Shown here one piece after another: positions 34,276 through 44,800 of a DNA stretch of 64,000 nt (positions are counted from its first letter, which is position 1; every line of letters begins with the position of its first letter). Where the stretch lies: positions 2,294,001-2,358,000 of the forward strand of contig NW_023503493.1 in NCBI RefSeq assembly GCF_014529535.1. Direction: 5' to 3'. The notes beneath the pieces are model-generated. The model saw nothing but the letters and a program-made list of their open reading frames with translations. It did not search any database and was not told where the DNA came from. Source of the DNA: Bradysia coprophila (taxonomy: Eukaryota > Arthropoda > Insecta > Diptera > Sciaridae). A program made the translations under genes and the position numbers.

Positions 34276-34560
34276 ATTTCGACCGCAATCTATTCATCAA
34301 AATGATACTCGAGTGAAGATTGATCGATATAGCCAATAAATTTTTTTATGCAAATTTCGGCCGCCATTTTAAACCTCTTCCTTGTCTTGGAGACCCCACA
34401 TTCTATTCATCAAAATGATGCCCGAGTGAACACCTACCGATTTAGCCAATAAAAAATTTTGGTGAAAATTTCAGTCGCCATTTTGAACCTTTTCCTCGCC
34501 TCGGCGACACCACGTTCTATTCATCAAAATGATCGCCACAATTTTCCCTACTAATTTGCC
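34276..34560. repeat. 113-bp tandem repeat, about 2.3 units
   Basis: TATTCATCAAAATGAT recurs at 34,291, 34,404 and 34,518. Each unit also has GCCATTTT.AACCTNTTCCT and GAG/GCGACNCCAC elements. Divergence of 10-20% by eye. Confidence 0.75.
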
Positions 34561-35024
34561 GAAGAAAATAAGTCTCTTTCTGTCACCATTCAAGAAATAC
34601 CTATAAAACCCTAATTGACCCAATCATTTCCACTTTTTGACATTTTTCACATAAAACACGATGCTCCACTCGTAAAACTCTGAGACTTTGCCGAAGAAAG
34701 TAACTCTCTATTTCTCATAACCCAAGAAATATTGGCCCTTTCAACCTTTCATCCGCTCGAGTAGCTCAAAATTTGGTCACTCTGACCACTATAGCTCAAC
34801 TGGATCGGCATCGATTGTTCTAATTATTCGACTCGTGTGGCGAATACGTTTTATTTGATGTGTCGCACGCCTCTGAAGGTTTCAATACAACTGGGGTACA
34901 GCCGAAAATGCGTTCCCGACCCTCAAAAACCACACTGAGAAGCCACTTCGAGGCCAATAAAACAAAATTCTGATTTTTACTGGGATAATGGCGTATCACA
35001 TTTTCATTTTTATGTCCAACCTGA

Positions 35025-35110
35025 GCCTCCTGCAAAATTTCATGGAGATTGGCTGACTACTTTCCGAGATAGCCCGTCGATAGATAGATAGATAGATAGA
35101 AACATACATA
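35025..35110. repeat. GATA microsatellite at a repeat F end
   Basis: TTCATGGAGATTGGCTGAC leads into GATAGATAGATAGATAGA. The inverse, TATCTGTCTATCTATCGATG, is at about 35,818-35,840, so the two may be ends of one old element. Confidence 0.5.
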
Positions 35111-35164
35111 TATTGACAGACTATAATGGATCGTTAGAACGGTCCAATGAGCTTCTGGATAGGC

Positions 35165-35510
35165 ATGGGCGATAATGAAAATGATTATCGATAATTATCA
35201 ATTATCGATAATCGATAATTATCGACTTTTTTTATCGAAAATTATCAAAAAAATATCGATAATCGATAATTATTGATATTTTGATAATTATCAAGATATC
35301 GATAATTCGATATATCGATATTTCGGTGAGAAAATCCGATATTTGTCGATATATTCCGATATATCGGTATATTATCATGAATTTTCATATAAATATCAAA
35401 ATATCGATATTTTGATAATTATCGAATTTCGATATTTTGATAATTATCGATAATTATTAAATTATCGATAACGATATGATTAATCGATTATCGATAATTT
35501 TGAACGCCTC
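35165..35510. repeat. ATCGATAATT low-complexity palindromic tract
   Basis: About 340 bp built from ATCGATAATTATCGAT-like words on both strands, with many TATCGATA octamers. It can form alternative hairpins. No coding potential. Confidence 0.8.
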
Positions 35511-35814
35511 CCATCCCTACTTCTGGAAACTCAGTTCCACATTTCTCATTGCCCTTTCATTGCCCAACACAAATCATGTCCGGAGCGATAGCGAAGAACT
35601 TCACGCAGTCTAACTATGCATAGGCGAGAATTCTACTTTCGCCAAAATGTCCAACATCATAACCAAATTATTTTAAAAATATTCTCACTTGAAATACAAA
35701 GAAAATGAGCTATCACACACCTACCAAAGTGATCGGGAACCGGAGATATTGCGTCTTCCAAGTCGTCATTTTCAGTACAAATACACGAAAAATGGCATTC
35801 TCCATTCAATCAAA

Positions 35815-36190
35815 TCTATCTATCTGTCTATCTATCGATGGTCGATCTCGGAAAATCCGCAGCCAATCTCCATGAAACTTTGCAGCAACCTTAGTCAGGC
35901 CATTAGAACTTAAGTTTCATTCATCATTAACCAGGAAAAATCAGAATTTTGTGGAATTAATTCTTTTGTCAAATTTTGGATTTTCGTCAAATTTTGGATT
36001 TTCGTCAAATTTTTGATTTTTGTCAAATTTTCACATTTTCTCAAATTTCGTGAAATTTTGCTAAATTTTTTAAAATTTCATAAAATTTTCGATTTTTATC
36101 AAAAAAATTTCGCCCTAAAACTTCCAAAACGAGTGATATCCCAACCAAATCTCTACGAGAAGAGGTGTGACGCAGTCTGTGTAGTACTTC
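35815..36190. repeat. Repeat F end followed by MITE family D end
   Basis: About 35,840-35,960 matches 28,975-29,110 in inverted orientation (CTTAGTCAGGCCATTAGAAC). About 36,000-36,100 is a degenerate TTTTCGTCAAATTTTGG run. About 36,110-36,190 carries the family D end (ATATCCCAACCAAATCTC, GTGTGACGCAGTCT). Confidence 0.6.
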
Positions 36191-36330
36191 AGATAGTTTA
36201 CGCTTCGGGATGAAAGTAAGTATATGTCAAATCTAGTACTTCAAACTTGAAGAAAAAAAAGTTGGGGATGAAGTTGTGGAATGTATACATTAGGGCGAGT
36301 CTATGAACAAGAACACATTCGACCAAAGAA

Positions 36331-36336
36331 TTTATT
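36331..36336 (-). terminator. Candidate polyadenylation signal
   Basis: AATAAA on the minus strand, about 80 bp beyond the stop codon of the small secreted-protein gene. Confidence 0.4.
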
Positions 36337-36415
36337 GCTTCACATTTCCACACACACAAAACCGCCAAATTCATTCGAAAAAAATTTACAAAAAAAATTA
36401 CAATCCTCAGCGTCA

Positions 36416-37105
36416 TCATCGATTTAATCCGACAATTTTCCCGCCGACATTATTTAACGAGTCCGTAATTCCACGGGAAATAGTTTTCGCCACTTCGATC
36501 GGTGACTGAAAATATGATCAAAATTGTAAACCGTAAATTGTCTGTGAAACATTTCAAACGCCAATCCTTACGTCTAACAGTTTATTCAGAACATTGGAAA
36601 ATCCCTCATAGCCATTTACAATGGCACGGCCAACGGGATAGAATTTATCACCAGTATTGCCATACTTCTCATGCTCCTGAATTGTATCGACTATTGGTTG
36701 TGGCTACAAAAACAAAAGATTTTTTTTTAGTTCAACATCCGGTAATGTAAACGAGAAATTCGACAGAGATTTACATTTAAAAAATCGCCAACTTTCAACT
36801 GTGAATTGTCGTAAACGGACAAAACCTTAGACGGTATTCCCTCCTCTTCCAAACGAGCATCTTCCCGATGAATCACTGGCTTGAATAAAGCTACAGACTG
36901 AACGGTACAGATAAAAATTAATTACACCAAGCCGCTATAACATCATCACTTCCGCCCAGTTCGGAACACTTACTCCGCTTATGTTTGAACCTTGAGCAAT
37001 TTGATCACTTGAACCTCGAGCAGATCGATCATCTCGTTGAGCCGCAGGTGCACAAGTCACTAAATAAATATTTAACAGCAGCAGCACCAGATTATTCGTC
37101 AACAT
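36416..37105 (-). CDS. Small secreted protein, insect-conserved type, four exons
   Basis: Unnamed secreted protein of 158 residues; biochemical role unknown. Exons on the minus strand: 37105-36974, 36897-36775, 36703-36572, 36505-36416; lengths 132, 123, 132, 90 nt, all phase 0, with GT-AG introns of 66-76 bp. A signal peptide covers residues 1-18 (NNLVLLLLNIYLVTC, cleavage near CAPA). Then come a polar Ser/Arg/Asp-rich linker, a KPVIHREDARLEEE segment, and the most conserved-looking part: HEKYGNTGDKFYPVGRAIVN, GYEGFSNVLNKLLD, and the C-terminal VAKTISRGITDSLNNVGGKI. The last segments could form amphipathic helices. I recall similar NGDKF.G..RAVVN..E.FSN.LN proteins in other insects but cannot name them. 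Because each exon is short, single-ORF scanning shows only the first. An in-frame ATG upstream (37,207) would bury the signal peptide and is not preferred. Confidence 0.78.
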
Positions 37106-39159
37106 TGCAATGAGATAAAGCGACAAAATTAAACAAGATGCGAAAACCAACCAACGATCCGCTGCGATAGAATGACAAATATTCAACAGTTCACTTTCTC
37201 CGTTCAATTATGCGAGATATACCAAACCAACAACCGAATTCACCTTGAGCAATCAACGAAATAATGCAGTGAAATCTGGTCTGGTGGTATAATTTGCGAC
37301 CATAACATATCGTAAACATTCAGTGATTATGTGTACACTACTGGTGGTCAGAGTGTGTTATGAAATCGAGTAAAGTGATTCAGTCTGCGAGTCGACGATC
37401 CAGTTAAACATGCATGTCTTTCATAATATTTGATGTGGATAACTAGGCTACACTTCGTTGAACTAATAGATTGTCATACATGGTGAGAGAGGAGAGACAG
37501 TGTCGCATTTAGCGTAACTAATAATGGTCTGGACCTCCCTACAAAAATGTTTTTCAAAATTTAATTATTGATAAATGATTGATGGTTGAGCACAGGCATT
37601 ACGCACCGAGCTCAGTGTCGTCCACAAACGGTATAATGTCTTTCGGCATCAATTTAATAGGTTGAGTCGTTCATTGAAAATCGTGCTAAGAAAAATAAGT
37701 TGAAAAGGGCATTCGAGCCCTGGCGGTCACATATTGTGTGAGACCAATTTACTAGTATTTAATCGGCATTCACCCTGTGATAGCAATCATACCATTGAAT
37801 CCAGCGGATTGGTGTACAAGTTACCGGTAAATTTCATTCACATTTTTTACCGGTTGGATTCACTAAGAGTAACCGCTGCAATCTTAGCTCATATTTCACC
37901 AAAAAAAATCATCGTTTCCAGAGCCACATAACCAAATTTAAAGTGGAAAACACACGGGAAATTCTGCGTTGATGTAATTGACAGTTATGCTACGTTTGTC
38001 ATTGTTTAGTCTGAAGTGCCCTCATGATTACAATGAAACACGCAGCATAATTGGCGATCCAATCAACGCAGAATAGACTATGCCAATCAACTTTAACTAA
38101 TGATGGCATTTTAAAGGTCGTCTAAAGTGGTGACTTTATCACTATTTTATTTTACCGGAAACATGCACATATTCAAATCAAGAGCATTTCCGCCAAAAAA
38201 TCGTTTTTTTAAATTTAGGGTCATTTACGGTCAAAACAAAGCTTTGGTCAAAACAATTTCAGTTTTGTGGTGTCACTTACAACTAACTTCACAACACACA
38301 TGTTAAGAATTTTTGTTTACCTGAATCGCAACATTTTTTTGTATGTTTTCTTCACATTTTACCGACTGAATTAGCACGAAACATATTGCAGGGAATTTCT
38401 AGGCACATAACATTAAGGAATTGAACACTAAATTGCACAATCGACACCAAATTACTTTTTAAACTGAGATTTTCACAACACCCACAATGTTTGATCAGAT
38501 TGATTGAACATAAACTTTAAAAGACGACAATAAGGGCCAATTCTTTGTCATAGTCAAATCAAGTGAAGACAAACCAGATAAACCCATTGGGGAACTCGTC
38601 AGGGAAGTCAATGTGTGGCAGTTTTTCAATTTATATGCGTTCTACGGTAGGGTGGGTAAACTTTGCCATCAATGTATCAATCCATTCATTCTTGCACAAA
38701 AACTTACTTCAGAGGACACTTTCGACAAACACTTCACCTTACAAAACAAAACTGAAAACTAAATAATTTACACTGACACTAAGGAAAATTATGGTCACTA
38801 ATCTGAAAAACAAAAGCTCATCAAAAGACAGAAATTCTAACAGAAAGAGAAGATCACCTCACTTCACTAACGCTGGGTTAACACGTTGAGGCAGACTACA
38901 CACAAAAACAGAATAGAATTTTCACAGTGTTGAAATGCTAGTGCAACGTTCTGTTAATCATCTTTGACGATACAAAATATAAAAGACAAAGAACAAATAC
39001 AGAAGCAACTTCAATTAATAAAAACAAAAGGAGAAATTGAACAAAAGTCCTCCCTTTCACTCATTTGTTTAACCTGTTACATTCATCTGCTCAACGACAA
39101 AAATAATGACAAGCTCTGGGTAATATAGACCTTTATATAATATGTTAAATATGTTGCAT
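37106..39159. other. Intergenic, nothing firm
   Basis: No TIR element or array stands out. A 15-codon frame near 37,609-37,653 (-) ends in a GTGCGT donor-like site but has no partner exon I can find. Confidence 0.4.
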
Positions 39160-39285
39160 GTTTAAAAAAATGAAGTACAAGATTTGAAATCGATATATTA
39201 AAAATACTTTGATCGATAGAAGTAATGGACCTGAATCGGGTCACCTAATAATAATATGCTTGCCGTATGTAACAGGTTAAACTTC
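39160..39285. repeat. Dispersed repeat G, copy 1
   Basis: About 120 bp from AAAAAATGAAGTACAAGATT to ATGCTTGCCGTATGTAACAG. Other copies are at 57,250-57,358 and 63,861-63,979. Class unknown; the shared 3' end suggests retroposition or a Helitron-like end. Confidence 0.6.
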
Positions 39286-39719
39286 ACTTCGGCTCTGATG
39301 GAATTCATGATTGAAGGATGATCATTGGCGATATGCACTCGACTTAGTCGTCTAGTCACTCGCGAAGAAATATCTCTGTTCAATCTAATGTCAAATCCAT
39401 GTTTCGTGAGTGAATTGAGCATCCGATGCAAATGAACTACTCTTTCTTCGGTGGCCAGTTGGTGAACAGGCACCAAGTTACAACTAAACAGGAAGGTGGT
39501 CGGTGTTTCTCTAGGCAGTTGAAAGGTTGCTTTAAAGGACTTATCTGTTCCTCCACTGTAACTCCACTAACATTCTTTGCTAAGACGTCGACATCTAAAA
39601 ATTCTTTTTAGGGATTATTTTGAAAAACAGCCAACTGAACTCGAACGCATTTTCCAGTGTAAGTTTCCATATGTATGCATGTCTGACTGTTGTATTGCTG
39701 GTCTGGTAATATTAAATTA

Positions 39720-39962
39720 CTAAGCTGTTGTAGTCGTGTGGGATGTCATTAGAAAGGTAATTGCTTGTACTTTCAGAGCAAATAGTGTCTTATTAGGATT
39801 TGGAAGCATCTATGACGAATTATGAGCACTTAAACACTTCAACTTCTCATAATTCATCGTTAATGGTTAATGCTTCCAAACCCCCATAAGACCTATTTGC
39901 CCTGAAATTACATGCAATTACTTTTCTAATGACACCCCACACGACCACGTTTCGTGTACCTC
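39720..39962. mobile_element. Palindromic MITE-like element
   Basis: GTCGTGTGGGATGTCATTAG at the left faces TAATGACACCCCACACGAC at the right; inner pairs include GGTAATTGC/GCAATTACTTTTC, GGATTTGGAAGCAT/ATGCTTCCAAACCC and GACGAATTATGAG/CTCATAATTCATC. Nearly the whole 240 bp is one imperfect hairpin. Confidence 0.7.
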
Positions 39963-40024
39963 AATTCCATCAATTCTATAGAAACCGTTAGCGCCACACC
40001 AAGCTAAATGTGACTATGCATGCA

Positions 40025-40538
40025 CAGATATCGAGGGGTGACGCACTTCCATTTAATCCATTTAATCCATTAAATCCATTAAATCCATTTAATCCAAAAA
40101 AATTTTTTTAGTTTTACCGAAATAATTAGGCTGCCGACCTGAAAAATTTGTAAAGTAATTGCGAAAAATAGATTTGCACGATCCCCAGCTCGTTTAAGTA
40201 CTCGTGAGGTATAGGAAAAATTTTTTTGTGAAAAATGGTATTAAATTTATTTAATCCATTTAATCCATTTAATCCACTTTACACCAAAAACTCCTAAAAG
40301 TGGATTTTTTCGCTTTTTAACATTGTAGTATGAGTTGTAGTACGTGGTTCGATCAAAATCAACAATTTTTAAGACTTTTACAGTATTTGGTAAAATGAAC
40401 TTTTTTCCTATTTAATCCATTTAATACAATTTTTATTCCATTTAATCCATTAAATCCATTTAATCCATTTAATCCATTTAATACCATTTAATCCATTTAA
40501 TCCATTTAATCTAGAAGTGAGTTACCCCTCGACAGATA
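40025..40538. mobile_element. TIR element filled with a TTTAATCCA minisatellite, with TSD
   Basis: The element proper is 40,031-40,532: left end TCGAGGGGTGACGCACTTC, right end GAAGTGAGTTACCCCTCGA (two mismatches), flanked by direct CAGATA duplications at 40,025-40,030 and 40,533-40,538. Just inside both ends begins a 9-bp array of TTTAATCCA; further blocks lie at about 40,245-40,277 and 40,410-40,510, separated by unique AT-rich sequence. Confidence 0.82.
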
Positions 40539-41825
40539 TGCATTTTACCTTCAGTGTTTATATAAACTTTGATCCTCAACAGCAAAGGCAAAACCTAAAG
40601 CCGAAAGCACACGACCGATTTTGCGTTGATGGGATTGACAATTATGCTGCGATTTACATTGGGTAGCCTGTGGTGAATATCGGATTATGCTGGTGGTAAA
40701 TGCAGCAATTTTGTCGATCCCATCAATAGAAAATCAATAGACTCTGACTAATGCGTAGAACATTGATGACTATCATATCCAGGAATTACCCCCTCAAATC
40801 CATTATTCCTCAAATACTTTTGGCTGGCACACATTCTGTTGCAACAATACAAATCCGGATCTGACTTTAAAATACATTTCCAATACTGCACATGCAATAA
40901 TCAACGTTAAGACAATTTGTAATATTTCCCCACAGAAATCACACAAAATTCATCAAAACACAATCCCAACAAACAACAACATTCTTCATCTCGTCTTACA
41001 TTGCACACGTCATTCCTTCACTTCTTAGTTAAATGAATAAGACAAGAAAACTTTACGTGATGGAATGATGAATGCAAAATACAACAAAACCAACAAAACC
41101 TCCGCTGCAAGCGTTTCGCATTTAAATACGAAAACATCACTGTTCTGTTGTGTTGGATTACATCACATTAAATTCATTCATAAAATTCACTCCACATCAA
41201 AACGCACATATGCCAAACGAATGTTGTGTTGTATTCGATATAGTCACATAACCAACAATAGGTATGATAGAAATGTGTGTGTGTGCATACAGTCAACTCG
41301 TATACAACATTTTTCTTTGCTGTAATCGTCAACTGTATTTTCGCTATAATTCGCTAGATGTATGCGCAAACGATTTATAGTGTCGACCTGTTCTGAACTC
41401 GAACAATTTGTCATTCAGTAGGGTACCAAACTGACGGTACCCAATTGAAAAAAACCAAATGATGATTTGGGGATATGAATTCCAGTGATTCTATATTCCA
41501 GCGTGTCTTCTCAAACAATGGGAGGATTTCGTTTTTATCTGATGGTTTATGACCAAAAAAAATAATTTTTGTTGAATACAGGTGCGGCGGAGTTTTTATC
41601 CTCAGCTCTGTTCTTATCGAGTTTTAAACAGAACGATTGAATTCGCTGGTTATGATGGGATGGAAGGGAAGACCAAGAGTGCGCGCTGTTTTCTTCAATT
41701 GTTTTTGGTGTTTGTATTGAGGTACGAGTCTTTAGTGGTGTAGGCAGCTTTCACAGCTTACGAACAAAGGACTGTATGAGGAGTTACGGAACGGGTTTTA
41801 AAGCCGTGACTTCCGTAAACTAAAT
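40539..41825. other. Intergenic, 3' side of ATM
   Basis: AT-rich; no convincing gene. A small palindrome (GGGTACCAAACTGACGGTACCC) is at about 41,420-41,441. Confidence 0.4.
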
Positions 41826-41831
41826 TTTATT
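41826..41831 (-). terminator. Candidate polyadenylation signal of ATM
   Basis: AATAAA on the minus strand, 30 bp after the ATM stop codon. Confidence 0.5.
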
Positions 41832-41860
41832 AGAGAGAATCAACAAACTTAACACAGAGC

Positions 41861-44800
41861 TTAAACATATGCCTGCCATCCTTCGAACATCTGGCACCAG
41901 TTTAACGGATTCATCGCTTGTTTTATCAACATGTCCACCTGACCCTCAGTGGTCAACTGCTGAGTCAACAAACCTTCTTCCTGTCCATTCAATTTGGCCC
42001 GTAATCTCAATAGGGCTCTCTCTGCCATCGCGTTTTTCTTATCACCAGTGGCCTCTGAAAATTAACTCGATCAGAGGGTGTCACAAACCTAAACCTGACA
42101 GTCTGTTTACCTTCTTCCGACGCCCAAGCATGAACCTCATCCTGTCGTTTTGACGCCTCTTTGCGGGTCAATGTCCACATATGCAGCGGATCGTACAGCA
42201 GCACTTCAAGTATCGTAACAATTGTCGATTTGTTGTGCCGAAGAACGTCCATGGTTTTCTCGCACGATTTCCGGAACACTCCATCAACGCCGCTTACACC
42301 GAATCCGGCAACGATGTCCCGGGTCAATCGGAACGGAACTTTTTCGGGTGTCGGCAGGACACGGGATTGTTCGAATGCTATGCCTGGTGGAAGAGATATA
42401 GGTTAACGACGTCGAGTCAACGAAGAGGTTTCCGGGATTATGAGACGAACCGAAGTCGATGTGAATCAATTCGGCGGTCGTTTGATCGATCAGAATGTTG
42501 CTGATGTGTCGATCACCGATGCCCAGAATGTAGCCGATCATCGATGTGATGGCAACGCTGTTGGTGTAGGCCAATCGACGTTCGAACCACATGCCGGGTC
42601 GGGGGAATTTTTCGAAAAAGTAATTGTGAAACACCGGATGGAACTGCTCGCAGATCCGTTTGAATTCGGACGATTTTTCGCCGATGCTTTTCTTCTGCGT
42701 TCGGTAGGTCTGCTCAGTGAAAAGGGAAACATTTGATTATAGCGGTGTCTCGACTACGACGACCTATTACTCACCGATATGATCGATCGACACTTCTGCG
42801 GTACCAAGTCGTTCGGGAAATATCTCTGATGTGCGCCCAATTTTCGTGGATTGCTGGACGTCAGATAATCGTTCATGGTGATGGTGTTCGCACACCATTC
42901 CAGTATGCCAGATCGCTGAGAAAGCGGCACGATTTTGTACGTTCGGATGTGCAGTTTACGTTTGCGCGTCTCTTTGTTCGATCGCAGCATATTGTTCATG
43001 ATGGTGAACACCTGTTGCATCACCGCATCTTGTCTCAAATCATCCTTTCCCTTCAGCAGTTGATCGTACGTTCGTCCGTTCGAACAAATACAAGCGATTT
43101 TGACCGGAGCATTTATGCCACCGCAGAGTTCGTGTTTCTTGGCCCAACTGTGAACGGCTAACGGATGGAAAGGATGGAAAATTAGAGATCGGAAAGCAAG
43201 ACGACCGGGCAGTCACGGTTCTCATACTGATCAAATCGCCGTATTGTCCGTCCTTCGATACCGGTAGAGTCAGGGTTGGACAGTGCACCAGATTCAGTTG
43301 GGACAGTGCATGGAATGCAGTGAGATCTCGGGACGAAATGTGTTCCTTCCCTCTGTCGCCGACCATCTTAACGTTTGCCAAAGTGATGAGCGCTGGGAGA
43401 AATGTTTAGAATTTTTGACGCACAGTCCCCGGTGGTACATGATCGATGCGAACTTACTTGAACACATTCGTTCCATTTGTGCCACGACTTCCCTCAGTTT
43501 CGTGTCTTTCTTCAATTTGTCCAGAATTTTGGCAGCGCCCAGCACCCGTGGTTCTTTGGTTGCTTTATGAGTAGCTGGATCGTCAGCGTAAGCATTGCTC
43601 AGTGCCAACAATTGGTAAAGTGTCTGCTGCGGATGGTCAGTGGCGCATCGCACTGTAATTGATTGGAAAGGTGTGAAATGGTCGTGTTGACCGTTCAATA
43701 TTTCTCTGACTCACCCATGACGTCACCAATCAAACGATGAAAAATCTCGTCTCCGTTGGCTATTCGTGCCGATATTTGTGGCAGTGCCGGTACGAATTTG
43801 TATGTGGCGATTTTCGGCAATTCCGAGCGCAGAAGTGCCGTAACCTTTGCATTGGTTCGATTGGCAAACCAAAGCGAAATGATGCGAAACACCGTCCGGT
43901 CGTCGAAGTCGTCGATTAGATAGCAGATTTTCACGTAATTCGTGATCGCCAGCAGGAGAAATTTCGACTTCTCCGTTTCGATGGTTTGCACTTCCTTCTT
44001 GTCGATGTTCACATTGGCATTCATGATGGTGAGCGCACGTTTCGTGTCGCTGGACATGCTCGCCTTGATCTGTCCGTTCTCCGCCAACGTTTCCATATTC
44101 TTGGCCAGCGTTTGCTTCTTCGTGCCGAATTCGTTCGACTTCATGTGCACGCAGATCTGATTGTACTCCCGATCCGAGTACTTGGCCATCGCTTCGTAGG
44201 CTTTCACCTGATTGTCGCCGATAAATTTGTCGATAAATTCACCGCTGTAGCCTTTGTCAACGCAGGCCGAACGGTTCTCCTTCAGCTTGCTTAGCATGTC
44301 CAACGAATACTGGAAATTCTTCTCGATCAACGTTTCCACACTGTCCGAATAGCTCTCCGCCTTATATTCACCCAGCAAACGTCGACTGATCACATGGGTG
44401 AAGTGAGACTCAATGTCGCCACCCTTCAGCAGACTACTCAGAATCCTCTCGGACAGTAAGTGCTTGCCGATGCTCCAGTACAGTTGAGCGTCTTCCAGCA
44501 GCATCTTGGCCTGTTTTAACAAAAGGAACGTCAGCCCAACACACCTAATTAACCGAGAAACAAAAATGAAAAATGTTACCGTCGACACGTCACTCGTACA
44601 CACGGATCTTAACTGGGCCAAATATCTGATCGCAAGGTTTCGGTTGCCCTCCACTCGACATTCGCTGGCCAAATTCAACAGCATGGTCTGAACAACGTCC
44701 TGCTGTTCGCCGAACAAACTGTTCAATTTACGGCCGGCTCGAACGCCAGCCGATTTCACAATGCTGATGCGTTGTGCCAGTATGGGTTCCCTGTACTTGA

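Noticed and set aside
37609-37653. Mini-exon MPKDIIPFVDDTELG on the minus strand
   Set aside because: Fifteen codons with a plausible GTGCGT donor but no partner exon downstream; chance is likely.
39198-39560. Minus ORF with KHGFDIRLNRDISSRVTRRL
   Set aside because: Looks mildly coding-like but overlaps dispersed repeat G, has an in-frame stop upstream and no recognisable domain; too weak to call.
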